DNA from: Lachnospiraceae bacterium
GTDB lineage: Bacteria; Bacillota; Clostridia; Lachnospirales; Lachnospiraceae
Direction: 5' to 3'
DNA: 64,000 nucleotides
Assembly: GCA_022483465.1 (NCBI GenBank)
Contig: JAKVNF010000004.1
Span: 619,713 to 683,712, forward strand
The stretch's first letter is position 1. The number at the start of each line of letters is the position of its first letter. The translations under genes were made by a program, and so were the position numbers. This document shows, one piece after another, positions 1-8,697 of this stretch. The notes below the pieces were generated by a model, which was not told the origin of the DNA, searched no databases, and saw only the letters and a program-made list of their open reading frames with translations.

Positions 1-164
1 CCGAGGTGCGCACCAGGAGCCCGGGGAGCCTCTATCGCCTGCAGTACACCTTAGAGCTCTCTCCCGATGCCTCGGTACAGGAACTGATCAATGACCTGCG
101 GGTGCGAAACGGAAACCTGGAGATCAGCTGCGGGCGGCCCGTCACCAGGACCGATCTGCTCTGA
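1..164 (+). CDS. C-terminal end of a probable DUF4956-family membrane protein (partial)
   Basis: An open frame enters from the left edge and stops with TGA at 162-164, giving about 53 residues that end in a segment containing VQELINDLRVRNGNLEI. From memory, a terminal 'leucine-arginine-x-arginine-asparagine-glycine-asparagine-leucine' stretch is typical of the C-terminus of DUF4956 proteins. That family often sits beside VTC-type polyphosphate polymerase, CotH-like and Cthe_2159-like genes, and the next gene here is Cthe_2159-like, which supports the call. The membrane part lies outside the window, so the assignment stays tentative. Confidence 0.45.
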   Translation, partial: EVRTRSPGSLYRLQYTLELSPDASVQELINDLRVRNGNLEISCGRPVTRTDLL

Positions 165-196
165 CGCCCCACCTGTAAACAGAAAGGAGACCCAAC

Positions 197-1839
197 ATGA
201 AGCGAAATACCGTTGTCTGTCTGCTGGCCCTGCTCCTGACAGCAGGTTCCTCCCTCTCCGGCTGTGCGGCCGCGGCAGGAGATCCATCTATCGCGGCCGC
301 AGCCGCGGTGTCCGCCGCCTCCGACACGGATTCGGGTGCTGACACGGATTCCGACACCGACGCGGGCGGGGAGGAGAACGGGGATACCGAAACAAAGGCC
401 ACTGCCCTGATCACCACACGCAGCGACCTGGACCTTGCAGACATGTTCACCGAGCGGGATGAGAGCGGAACGTATGACGAGGAGGATGTGACCGCCGTGA
501 TCACCCTGCGTGGGGATGCGGTCTTTATCGACGGGACCGGCGCCGCAGCCGACGGCACCACCGTCACCATCACCGAAGCCGGCGTCTACGTCCTCTCCGG
601 CACCCTGGACGACGGGGAGATCATCGTCGATGCCGGGGACACCGACAAGGTGCAGCTCGTCCTTGACGGCGTCGATATCACCAACGCGGACGGCCCCGCG
701 ATCCTCGTTCGCTCGGCGGACAAGGTCTTTGTCACCCTGACGGAGGGCTCCGAGAACACCCTCTCGGACACCGGGGAGGCCTACGCCGCAAACGAGAGCC
801 TCTCCTCCAACCTCGACGGCGTCATCTTCGCAAGGCGGATCTGGTCCTCAACGGGAGCGGGAGCCTCTCGATCAACGCCTCTTATGCCAACGGCATCGTG
901 GGCAGAGACGACCTGAAAATCACCGGCGGCACCTACACCATCACGGCGGCGGACAAGGGGATCGAGGCCAACGACTCCATCCGCATCGAGAACGCGGACA
1001 TCACCATCGATGCCGGAGACGACGGCATCCACACGGACACCGATGACACGGCGGGGAAGGGCTATGTCTACATCGCCTCCGGCACCCTCACGATCTCCGC
1101 GGGGGATGACGGGATCCATGCCGCCACCGCCCTGGTCATCACCGACGGTTCCCTCACCGTGGTCACCTCCTATGAGGGCCTCGAGGGGGACAGCATCGAC
1201 ATCACCGGCGGAGACATCGACGTCACCGCCTCGGATGATGGACTCAACGCCGCTTTTGGCTCCTCCGAGACCGAGGGCGCTGCCCCGCAGGGCGGCCGCG
1301 GGGGCGGCATGGACAAAGCCGATGCCTCCTGTCTTTGCATCTCTGGCGGCAGCATCCACGTGACGGCGGGCGGGGACGGCATCGACACCAACGGGACGTT
1401 CCTCCTGGAGGGCGGCTTCCGACAGCGGAAACGGTGCCCTGGATGTGGGGAGCCGTGCGACGGTGACCGGCGGCACCATCGCCGCAGCCGGCGGCGCCGG
1501 GATGGCGGTCACCTTCGGGGAGGACTCCACCCAGTACTCGCTCCTCTACTACTTCCCGGAGACCATCTCCGGCGGCACCGAGGTGGTCCTGACCGATGCA
1601 GAGGGCAATGAGGTGCTCTCCTTCACCCCCAGCAAGGACTTCTCCTCCATCGTCCTTTGCACGGAGGATCTGGCGGAAGGGGAGTACACCATCACCGCGG
1701 CTCCTACAGCGACACCGTGACCATCGACAACATCTCCGCCCAGGCGGGGACCATGCGCCAGACGTCCCAGGAGCGGGGCGGGCGCGGAGCAGGTTCTGGA
1801 AAAGCCAGGGAGGATTTCTCCGCCGATGAGAGCGCCTGA
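197..1839 (+). pseudogene. Cthe_2159-like (DUF4353) carbohydrate-binding lipoprotein, three frameshifts
   Basis: The start has a good ribosome site (AGAAAGGAG). It encodes a lipoprotein signal with lipobox LSGC (Cys23), an Asp/Thr-rich linker, then the repeated beta-helix pattern of Cthe_2159-like proteins (motifs such as DGVIFA, GIEANDSI, DDGIHT, GDGIDTNGT). The reading frame breaks three times: near 827 (GCAAGG; one extra A restores KADLVLNGSG), near 1421 (GGCTTCC; one fewer T restores GGSDSGNGALDVGS), and near 1698 (GCGGCT; one extra G restores GSYSDTVTIDN). Each break is a single base in a short run and the protein is otherwise continuous, ending at 1839. Family members bind acidic polysaccharides and act at the cell surface. 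It is either a recent pseudogene or carries assembly errors; the sequence alone cannot decide. Confidence 0.72.
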
Positions 1840-1877
1840 TCCCAGGGCGCCTACGTCTCTCACATCAAACAGCACCA

Positions 1878-1920
1878 AAAACGGGGCAGACCGCCATGTA
1901 CCAGCGTGTCTGCCCCGTTT
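1878..1920 (-). terminator. Intrinsic terminator between convergent genes
   Basis: Arms AAACGGGGCAGA and TCTGCCCCGTTT enclose an 18-base loop. On the minus strand the stem is followed by a run of T, so it should end the mannosidase/AGE/GNAT/YgjV operon. It may also stop transcripts arriving from the left. Confidence 0.75.
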
Positions 1921-1978
1921 GGGTGTGATAAAGAATTCGGTTGTGGAAATGCTGCAGCAGCCTGCCGCAGCCGCCTGC

Positions 1979-2533
1979 TCAGCCCGGATCCCCGCCCTCT
2001 TTTGTCTCCTGCTGCCGCCTCTGGCGGAGCATCTGGGAGAGGGAGACGAGGTTTGTGACCACCGTCATCGCCGCAAAGAAGGCACCGGTGTAGGAGTGGT
2101 AGACCAGGTAGTAGAAGACCCAGGGCACAAAGGTCACCGTCACCAGGATCTTGAACCGGATCGGATCCTTCGTGTCCATGAACAGAATGTAGACCGTGCA
2201 GACGAGGAACGGAAGCCAGGTCACCAGGGTGGCATCCCCGAAGCGGAGCGTTAAGACCAGCTGCACCCCGATCAGCAGGAGCTTCACCGGCCAGTTGATC
2301 CTGTCGTAGTAGCCCAACAGGTTCCGCACCACCGAGAGCACGTTGCTGATGGCCCCGGTGAAGGCGCCCAGCAGGGTCATGGAAAAGGTCTGCATGCCCA
2401 GCTGCAGGGTCTGCCAGAAGAGGATCTTCTTCTTTTCCTTCACGACCCCCGAGTAGATCTGCACCATGGATGCCGCAAAGTCGATGATGTTTGCTGCAAT
2501 GACGGCCCAGGCGGCCTGTTCCCCGATGTTCAC
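1979..2533 (-). CDS. YgjV family inner-membrane protein
   Basis: 184 residues, almost entirely hydrophobic, with about five to six membrane spans. The order of segments (an N-terminal span with AANIIDFAASMVQIYSG, a central YYDRINWPVK loop, then spans ending in a basic tail) matches YgjV/Imp-YgjV proteins, small integral membrane proteins of unknown function. It is the last gene of a minus-strand run and lies 25 bp after the GNAT gene, so it is probably co-transcribed with the mannoside genes. Nothing in the sequence gives a substrate. Confidence 0.65.
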   Translation of the reverse strand: MNIGEQAAWAVIAANIIDFAASMVQIYSGVVKEKKKILFWQTLQLGMQTFSMTLLGAFTGAISNVLSVVRNLLGYYDRINWPVKLLLIGVQLVLTLRFGDATLVTWLPFLVCTVYILFMDTKDPIRFKILVTVTFVPWVFYYLVYHSYTGAFFAAMTVVTNLVSLSQMLRQRRQQETKEGGDPG

Positions 2534-2558
2534 AACCGTTCTCCTCCTCTTCCTTTGG

Positions 2559-3059
2559 TCAGCGGATTTCCCTCCAGAACTGCCAGAACTCCGCCTCGCT
2601 CACTGCCCCGCCGCAGGAGAGGATCTGGTAGTCCTCCCCGCGCCAGGTATAGCGGATGGCGGTCTCCTGATACCCCGCACGCAGGTAGAAGGCCTTCCGC
2701 CGAAGGCGTTGCCTGGCATTGGGCGTTCCCTCTTCCGGTTCCTCGATGTCCACCAGGATGCGCTGCCCGGGCTTCTGCGCCCGGATCAGCCGCAGGATTT
2801 CGGAGCCGTATCCCTTGTCCCGCTCTTTTTCCTCCACCGCCAGGTACGTGATGTGCGAGAGGTCCCGGTTGTTCAGAAGGCAGCAGAAGGCGGCAAACGT
2901 CCCCTCCCGCAAAAAGACAAAGACCTCCGAGGTGCCGGAGGTGTCCCCCGTCATCATCGAAAAGGGAATGCGCTCCTGCGGGGGAAAGGCCCTCTGGTAG
3001 AGGGCTCGCGCCGGCTCCAGCATACCCGGTACTTCCTGTATGGGCCGAATGGTCAGCAT
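2559..3059 (-). CDS. GNAT family N-acetyltransferase
   Basis: 166 residues with the GNAT fold signature: a beta-strand with HITYLAV, then the acetyl-CoA loop in EKERDKGYGSEIL (a variant of R/Q-x-x-G-x-G/A) and a later FYLRAGY motif. The acceptor cannot be predicted. It lies 37 bp downstream of the AGE-type isomerase gene and 25 bp before ygjV on the same strand, suggesting one transcript. A stand-alone housekeeping acetyltransferase is equally possible. Confidence 0.8.
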   Translation of the reverse strand: MLTIRPIQEVPGMLEPARALYQRAFPPQERIPFSMMTGDTSGTSEVFVFLREGTFAAFCCLLNNRDLSHITYLAVEEKERDKGYGSEILRLIRAQKPGQRILVDIEEPEEGTPNARQRLRRKAFYLRAGYQETAIRYTWRGEDYQILSCGGAVSEAEFWQFWREIR

Positions 3060-3096
3060 GTCACTTCACTCCTGTCATAGCCGCAGCGCGGATTTT

Positions 3097-4347
3097 TCAG
3101 CAGAAGGCCCCGTCCCGGACTGCCCTGGCGATGGAGAGGTCCTTCCGATACAGCGGGATCAGCATCGCCTGGGTTGCGTGGTACAGATCCGACTTGCCCG
3201 GCCAGACTGTGGTCAGCAGCTGGTTGTGCTGATCCATCTGATGGAACCAGGAGCCGTGCACGTGGTCCATGACCTTCTCATCCAGGTACTGCAAAAAGGC
3301 GCTGTAATGGTCCGCATACACCTGTTTCCCCGTCACGTAGTAGAGGGTGCTGGAGGTGTTGATCGCCTCCGCCAGGGTCCAGTGCATCCTGTCGTGAACG
3401 ACGGGCTTCCCGTTCCAGTCCGTCGTGTAGACGATGCCCGGCGCGCCGTCCGCGTTCCACCCGTCTGTGACGGCCCGGTTGTAGAGCTGCTCTGCCGCCT
3501 CCACAAGAGGCGCTGCCTTCTCGGAGATCTTCCCGTCCGCTGCGGGATAGGCCGACATGGCATACTGGGTGATGAGTCTTGCCCACTCGATGCCGTGGCC
3601 CGGGGTAGCCCCGTAGGGCTTGAACGGATCATCGGGGCGGTCCCGGTTGCAGTCCAGATCCGGCATCCAGTCACTGCTGTAGTGCTCCGGGATGCGCCAG
3701 TTGTTCTCCTTTGCCCAGACCAGGACCCGGGAGATGATGCGCCCTGCCCGCTCCCGCCAGATCTCGTCTCCGGTCGCATCCGCCGCGGCGAGGAAGGCCT
3801 CCACCGTGTGCATGTTTGCGTTGAGACCGCGGTAGGGATCGCAGACCGTGAACTCCGTGTTCCAGGTGTCAAAGGTCAGGCCGTTCTCCTCGTCCCAGAA
3901 GCGGCGAAGGAAAGTCTCTGTGGCCTCTTCAAAGAGCTCCTTTGCCCCGGGGCGCCCCGCCAGCATGGCGGAACTGGACGCCAGGATCACAAAGGCGTGG
4001 GCATAGCACTGCTTGTCGGGAAGGTAGGTCCCGTCCGCCCGGATGCCGGGATACCAGCCGCCGTTTGCGTCATCGTGGAGTTCCCCTGCAAGGCCCCGCA
4101 GGCCTGCGTCGGCCAGTTCTTCTGCGCCCTCATGTCCCAGGAACGTGCCCAGGCTGTAGACATGCACCATGCGGCTCGTGATCCAGGTCTCCCTGGGGCG
4201 GTCCGTCCAGGGCGTGCCGTCATCCCCCAGGTAGTAGGAACTCCCCCCGGGAGAGGGGAACCGGTGCCCGAAAGCCAGGAGGTTGTCCCTGGCTCCCTGT
4301 AAAAATGCTCTGTTTTCTGCTGTGCCGATCTGATACTTCGGATTCAT
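3097..4347 (-). CDS. AGE-family sugar epimerase/isomerase, probably mannose-directed
   Basis: 416 residues. I start at ATG 4347 because AAGGAGGGGG lies just upstream; the frame stays open to a TTG at 4362. The protein has the (alpha/alpha)6-barrel pattern of N-acylglucosamine 2-epimerase-like enzymes, including NANMHTVEAFLAAADAT, the active-site segment GATPGHGIEWARL, and GSWFHQMDQHN near the C-terminus. Family members interconvert mannose/fructose, mannose/glucose or ManNAc/GlcNAc. It lies 39 bp after a beta-mannosidase gene, so a D-mannose isomerase or 2-epimerase feeding released mannose into glycolysis is the natural reading. Cellobiose 2-epimerase is an alternative that sequence alone does not exclude. 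Confidence 0.85.
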   Translation of the reverse strand: MNPKYQIGTAENRAFLQGARDNLLAFGHRFPSPGGSSYYLGDDGTPWTDRPRETWITSRMVHVYSLGTFLGHEGAEELADAGLRGLAGELHDDANGGWYPGIRADGTYLPDKQCYAHAFVILASSSAMLAGRPGAKELFEEATETFLRRFWDEENGLTFDTWNTEFTVCDPYRGLNANMHTVEAFLAAADATGDEIWRERAGRIISRVLVWAKENNWRIPEHYSSDWMPDLDCNRDRPDDPFKPYGATPGHGIEWARLITQYAMSAYPAADGKISEKAAPLVEAAEQLYNRAVTDGWNADGAPGIVYTTDWNGKPVVHDRMHWTLAEAINTSSTLYYVTGKQVYADHYSAFLQYLDEKVMDHVHGSWFHQMDQHNQLLTTVWPGKSDLYHATQAMLIPLYRKDLSIARAVRDGAFC

Positions 4348-4386
4348 TGCCCCCTCCTTCAAATATAAACCAAATGGTGTTTCCCC

Positions 4387-7131
4387 TTATTCCCCGCAGT
4401 CTGCGGTCTCATACACGCTCCGCACCCGAAGCGGCGCGCCGGCGTAGGTGTTCCCGGGATCCGTGAAGTCCCGCCCCGGCAGGACATGGAAGATGTGCTC
4501 TCCGGCCTCCATGTCGACAAAGTTGTCGTCGAGGCGAAGGATCCCCTCCTTCGTCTCAACTGCCACTGCCCTGGCAAAGGCTTTGGCGCGCACCGTGATC
4601 ACGTCCCCCTCCCGGACAACCGACAGCTCCGGGTCCAGGAAATGGTAGTGCTTGGGCGCGCAGAACAGGCTGGTGCCCTGGCTCACGGTCTTTCCGCCGA
4701 TGACCAGCTCATAGAAGAGGTGAACCGTGAGCGGATCCTCCCCGTTGCAGTCCAGATGCGGCAGCCAGGTGCCGCCAAAGGCAGGAACCGTGATGTCCCA
4801 GCTTCCCTCCCGGACAACCGAGGAGTCCGGGTTCCGCAGGGACCAGCGCACCGTGCAGGCAAGCTCCTTGGCGGTCTCGTTGGCCACGTGCAGGTCCGCT
4901 CCCAGGTCGATGTCGACGGGAAGCGAGTTGGGGAAGGGCTTTTGGTCGATCTCACCGTGCTCCTCACAGGAGAGCAGTACCTTCGCAAACATGCGCTTTT
5001 CCGCGTAGTGCAGGGCCTTCCAGTTCCCGTAGTAGTCGAGGCTCGCCCAGGAGGCCACCGGCCAGATGTCGTTGAGCTGCCAGACCACGGTTCCCATGCA
5101 GGTTCCCCGGAACCGGCGGAAGTGCTCCACCCCGTAGCGGATTGCATCCGCCTGCAGAAGCTGGGAGCAGTAGATCAACTCGTCGAAGTTTTTGGGGTAC
5201 AGGTAAGTCTGGGAGAGATAATTCAGGATCTTTCCGTTGGCCGCGCTGTTTCTCTGGTGCATCTCCATGACGCGGGAGAAGATGTTCCGGTCCTCGGACC
5301 GCGTAAAGCGCCGGATCGTCTGCAGTGCCGGGAAGGACTGGAAGCCGAATTCCGAGAGGAAGCGGTAGTGATGGCTCCGGTAGGCCGTAAAGGGCTCGCT
5401 CCCGTGCCAGACGCCCCAGTAGTGGGTGTCCCCCACGTTCTCCGCGTTGCTGTTTTCAAAGTTCCCGCCGGAGGAAGGGGAGGACGGCCAGTAGAACGCA
5501 TCCGGATCCTCCTCTGCAACCCACTTCGGGATCTCGCACTCAAAGAGGCGGATGTAGTCGTAGTACTGCTTCTTGGTCTTTGGCCAGGCCCAGGTCTCGT
5601 ACTGGGTCTCCAACTCGTTGTTGCCACACCAGAGTGAGAGGCAGGCGTGGGAGCGGAGCCGGCGGATGTTCTGGCGGATCTCCAGGGAGATGTTCTTCTC
5701 AAAGGCTGCATCCAGCTCATAAGCGGCACAGGAGAACATCATATCCTGCCAGACGAGAATTCCCTTTTCATCGCACAGGTCATAGACAAAGTCGTCGCAA
5801 AAGTACCCGCCGCCCCAGATGCGCATGCAGTTGTGGTGGGCCTCCTTTGCAGAGGACAGAAGAAGGTCTGTCCGCTCCCGGGACTGCCTGGTCAGGATGC
5901 TGTCCTCCGGGATGTAGTCCGCGCCCATCGCAAAGATCGCAAGGCCGTTCACCGTGATGGCAAAGTTCCGGGACGGGACCTTCTTTCCCTCCCGGGGGAT
6001 CCTGGCCGTCATGTCACCGCCGTCCGGGTAAAACATGTGCTTTCCGTCGTCGTAGTCCGGCTTCTGCCCCTTCATGTGGGGATCATACTGCTCATCCGGG
6101 ATGGGATCGGTGTTGACCGTCACGGTGCGAAGGCCGATCCTCCGATTCCAGCGGTCCAGGACCTTGTTCGATCCGGCGCGGCGAAGGGTCACCTCCACGC
6201 CGTACAGGGGCTGCTCCCCGTAGCCGTTGGGCCACCAGAGCTGCGGATCCGTTACGGTAATAGAAAGCTTCAGGTGATCCGCGCGAAGGGTGGTGGAGAG
6301 GGCGGTCAGGTTCTCCGAGCGGGTGGTGTTGACTCCGATGCGCACCGGCGCACTCAAAACCTGGGTCTTCTTTCCATCCGGCGCGGTGAGGACAAGGCAT
6401 GCCTCCACGGGATCCTCTCCTGCCTCCGGGAGCCACTCGGCCTCGCAGTCGACAGCAAGGTCCACCTGCTCCACCCGGTTTCCGAGGGCAGTGTGCTCCG
6501 CCACGTGGTGCACCTGCCGGATCTGCACTCCGGCAATCCTGGCGCAGGAGATGCCGATAAGGGACACCGGGCGGAACAGTCCCGCATCGGGAAGTCTCGG
6601 GCCCCAGTCCCAGCCAAACATGCAGGCCGCCTTCCGGATGTGCGGAAAGCCCGGCATCGCATCGGAGGAACCTCCGATGGGATCCGCCGCATAGGCCTCC
6701 CGGATAAACCGGTTGGGCGAGTGCAGAAGGACCCGAAGGTGCAGAGCCCTGCCCGCAGGCGCTGCCTTCACCGCAGCGGTGATGTCAAACTCATAGACCC
6801 GGTTCATGTTTTGGGTGCTGCCAAGCAGCACCCCGTCCAGCGTAATATCTGCGATGGTGTCGATGCCGTCAAAACGAAGGAAGATCCGGTCCTCGTTCCG
6901 AAGAGCCTCCTCCGGCACCACCTCGGTCTCGTAGGCGAAGTCGTTCTCACAGAGCTTCGTGGCATCGAGTTCATTGTCCCGATCAAAGGGATCCGGCATG
7001 AGCCCCTGCTCCAGCAGGGTTGCATACACGGTGGAGGGAACCTTCGCCGGAATCGGCTCCTCCTTGATGTGATAGACATTTTCCCCCAGGACCGTCAGGG
7101 TCCAGCCGCTGCTTAGTTTTTGTATCTGCAT
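4387..7131 (-). CDS. Beta-mannosidase, glycoside hydrolase family 2
   Basis: 914 residues, typical full length for GH2 beta-mannosidases. It has an N-terminal jelly-roll (GWTLTVLGENVYHIKEEPIP, PSTVYATLLEQG), Ig-like sandwich domains, a TIM barrel and C-terminal sandwich domains. The acid/base glutamate is E506 in the WCGNNE motif and the nucleophile is E594 in SEFGFQS. There is no signal peptide, so it should act in the cytoplasm on imported manno-oligosaccharides or N-glycan-type Man-GlcNAc. The start follows GAGGAGAATCAG. It is the first gene of a four-gene minus-strand run with the AGE isomerase, GNAT and YgjV genes. Confidence 0.93.
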   Translation of the reverse strand: MQIQKLSSGWTLTVLGENVYHIKEEPIPAKVPSTVYATLLEQGLMPDPFDRDNELDATKLCENDFAYETEVVPEEALRNEDRIFLRFDGIDTIADITLDGVLLGSTQNMNRVYEFDITAAVKAAPAGRALHLRVLLHSPNRFIREAYAADPIGGSSDAMPGFPHIRKAACMFGWDWGPRLPDAGLFRPVSLIGISCARIAGVQIRQVHHVAEHTALGNRVEQVDLAVDCEAEWLPEAGEDPVEACLVLTAPDGKKTQVLSAPVRIGVNTTRSENLTALSTTLRADHLKLSITVTDPQLWWPNGYGEQPLYGVEVTLRRAGSNKVLDRWNRRIGLRTVTVNTDPIPDEQYDPHMKGQKPDYDDGKHMFYPDGGDMTARIPREGKKVPSRNFAITVNGLAIFAMGADYIPEDSILTRQSRERTDLLLSSAKEAHHNCMRIWGGGYFCDDFVYDLCDEKGILVWQDMMFSCAAYELDAAFEKNISLEIRQNIRRLRSHACLSLWCGNNELETQYETWAWPKTKKQYYDYIRLFECEIPKWVAEEDPDAFYWPSSPSSGGNFENSNAENVGDTHYWGVWHGSEPFTAYRSHHYRFLSEFGFQSFPALQTIRRFTRSEDRNIFSRVMEMHQRNSAANGKILNYLSQTYLYPKNFDELIYCSQLLQADAIRYGVEHFRRFRGTCMGTVVWQLNDIWPVASWASLDYYGNWKALHYAEKRMFAKVLLSCEEHGEIDQKPFPNSLPVDIDLGADLHVANETAKELACTVRWSLRNPDSSVVREGSWDITVPAFGGTWLPHLDCNGEDPLTVHLFYELVIGGKTVSQGTSLFCAPKHYHFLDPELSVVREGDVITVRAKAFARAVAVETKEGILRLDDNFVDMEAGEHIFHVLPGRDFTDPGNTYAGAPLRVRSVYETADCGE

Positions 7132-7243
7132 CTGATTCTCCTCTGCGTGATATGACGTTTGGGAGCTGCTCCCCGAGGGATATCATACCCCGTTACCTGT
7201 GGCCTGACAGCCGGGATTTTTTAAGAATTTCTGCGCTCCGTTC

Positions 7244-7271
7244 TTGCCATTTCCCCATTTCCCGCTACAAT
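7244..7271 (+). promoter_or_regulatory. Probable sigma-A promoter for folT
   Basis: TTGCCA (7244-7249) and TACAAT (7266-7271) are separated by 16 bp. The predicted start lies about 20 bp before the THF aptamer, the layout expected for a riboswitch-controlled leader. Confidence 0.65.
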
Positions 7272-7295
7272 AGGGACAGTTACCACAACAAGACA

Positions 7296-7407
7296 CGAGC
7301 AGAGTAGAATTTTCCGCGTCAAGTGCCGGCTGAACAGGGAGTTGTCAGCCGGACGAAAGATCCCGGCACTGGGATCTGCGGTGGAAGGTTCGCATCCCGC
7401 TGCTGCC
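7296..7407 (+). ncRNA. Tetrahydrofolate (THF) riboswitch
   Basis: The leader contains the conserved THF (folT-type) blocks in order: GAGTAGA near 7303, GCGTCAAGTG at 7316-7325, a hairpin with arms CCGGCTGA and TCAGCCGG, the ACGAAAGATCCC joint, and finally GGTTCGCATCCCGCTGCT. The outer stem pairs GCAG near 7299 with CTGC near 7400. It sits directly before folT, the classic target. Binding of reduced folate normally lowers expression of the folate transporter. No strong terminator is seen between the aptamer and the Shine-Dalgarno at about 7455, so control is more likely at translation initiation. Confidence 0.85.
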
Positions 7408-7468
7408 AAGGCGGAATCGCTCCTCCTGACGCAGTATGTCGAGAACAAGCTGCAAAGGAGGTTTTTTC

Positions 7469-8050
7469 ATGTCTGAAAACAGTGCACGCAGCCATACATC
7501 CGCCTTCTCCGTCCAGGTCCTGGTCTTTCTCGGCCTCATGGGCGCCCTTTCCATCGTCCTCTCCTTCGTGGGGACCATCCGGATCGGGAACTACCTTCGG
7601 GTCGGCTTCTCCGATCTGCCCAACCGGCTGAACGACTTCCTGCTGGGGCCCTTCCTCGGCGCCCTCTTCGGCGGGGTCATGGATATCGTGAAATACCTGC
7701 TGCAGCCCACCGGACCCTTCTTCCCGGGGTATACCCTGAGTGCGGTCTGCGGCTCCCTGATCTTCGGTTCCATCACCCACGGGATGCACGGACACAAGCT
7801 CTCCCTCGGCCGGATCTTTGCCGCAGAACTCCTCATCAAGGTTTTTGTCAACATCGGCATGAATACCGCCTGGAGCTGCATCCTCTACGGCAACACCCTG
7901 ATGGCCATCCTGCCCGCCAGGATCGTTGCCAACCTGATCCAGCTTCCTCTGGACACCGCCGTCATCTACTTTGTCCTGTTCTCCCTCGAGAAGTCCAAGG
8001 TCCTCTCCCGGATGCAACTCTGGCTCCGGCCCGCTGCACACCACGCCTGA
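7469..8050 (+). CDS. folT: Folate ECF transporter S component
   Basis: 193 residues with six predicted membrane spans. ATG 7469 follows AAAGGAGG at the right distance; an in-frame ATG at 7436 lacks such a site. Family features are the N-terminal VLVFLGLMGALSIVLSF span, the RVGFSDLPNRLNDFLLGP segment, and the GGVMDIVKYLLQP loop seen in FolT proteins. It binds folate and works with the shared ECF module (EcfA, EcfA', EcfT), which is not encoded in this window. Its single-gene unit under a THF riboswitch strongly supports the substrate. Confidence 0.9.
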   Translation: MSENSARSHTSAFSVQVLVFLGLMGALSIVLSFVGTIRIGNYLRVGFSDLPNRLNDFLLGPFLGALFGGVMDIVKYLLQPTGPFFPGYTLSAVCGSLIFGSITHGMHGHKLSLGRIFAAELLIKVFVNIGMNTAWSCILYGNTLMAILPARIVANLIQLPLDTAVIYFVLFSLEKSKVLSRMQLWLRPAAHHA

Positions 8051-8147
8051 GGCTGGGTAAAGGCACACTCCCGCGGATCACAAATCCAGGCAATGGCAGA
8101 GGGACCATCAGTGCAGAATAGTCTGTCAACTTGTAAAATAGTAGTAA

Positions 8148-8176
8148 TTGACAACTCCGGCTGATTCAGATAGAAT
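8148..8176 (+). promoter_or_regulatory. Sigma-A promoter for tRNA-Pro
   Basis: A perfect TTGACA (8148-8153) and TAGAAT (8171-8176) are separated by 17 bp. The predicted start is about 38 bp upstream of the tRNA. Confidence 0.75.
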
Positions 8177-8220
8177 TACATATGCTCTGAACGGAAGGGT
8201 TCCGCGAGAGTGAAACAAAT

Positions 8221-8294
8221 CGAGGCGTGGCTCAGTTTGGTAGAGCGCTGCGTTCGGGACGCAGAGGCCGCAAGTTCGAATCTTGTCGCCTCGA
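8221..8294 (+). tRNA. tRNA-Pro (anticodon CGG)
   Basis: A complete cloverleaf: acceptor arm CGAGGCG (8221-8227) pairs with CGCCTCG (8287-8293) followed by discriminator A. The D-arm contains GGCTCAGTTTGGTAGAGC, the anticodon stem CTGCG/CGCAG holds loop TTCGGGA (anticodon CGG), and the T-arm has GTTCGAATC. CCA is not encoded. It decodes CCG, common in this GC-rich genome, and it has its own promoter and terminator. Confidence 0.95.
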
Positions 8295-8302
8295 TGACGG
8301 AA

Positions 8303-8347
8303 GAGGCTCGGAAATGTTGAGAAATCAATATTTCTGAGCCTCCTTTT
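8303..8347 (+). terminator. Intrinsic terminator of the tRNA unit
   Basis: GAGGCTCGGAAAT pairs with ATTTCTGAGCCTC around a 14-base loop, followed by a T tract at 8344-8348. It lies 9 bp after the tRNA. Confidence 0.85.
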
Positions 8348-8697
8348 TGTTGCTGCGGATGACAGCCTTTTGAAGAGGTCTAAAATCTGATATCATGAAC
8401 CGGTCGGCAGGGTGGTGCCGATGAATGTACGTGACGTGGCCGGTTTTCGTTCCGTTCGTGATCATGCTGTGTGCACGAATTCTGTCGTAGTTCTCGTAAG
8501 CGGAAAAGGAAAGCGGCTGCCCTGACCTTGGCAAATTAGGCAGCCGCTTCATTTAGCATTTCATTCGCCGGGGCAGAATCTCTGGACTCCAATGACTATT
8601 TCAGTCACTGGTGTGCCCCGTAAGTTGCGTGTCACGCCAGGGGGAAATCGCAAAAACGCCAACCACGGTCAACTTTTCATTAAAGGAGGAAAGGCAA
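8348..8697 (+). other. 350-bp stretch without a convincing gene; contains a strong hairpin
   Basis: A hairpin with 11-bp perfect arms (AAGCGGCTGCC at 8511-8521, GGCAGCCGCTT at 8539-8549) lies in the middle. A minus-strand frame of 75 codons crosses the region from 8552 to 8325. Its translation has a coding-like stretch (YENYDRIRAHSMITNG, TGHVTYIHRHHPADRF), but its first codons lie in the hairpin and I do not recognise it. It may be the end of a decayed gene. The last 20 bp hold the ribosome site of the next gene. Confidence 0.4.

Noticed and set aside
8325-8552. 75-codon minus-strand frame beside tRNA-Pro
   Set aside because: Its start lies in a strong hairpin and its end in the tRNA terminator; there is no ribosome site and I do not recognise it. 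Kept only as a note in the intergenic entry.
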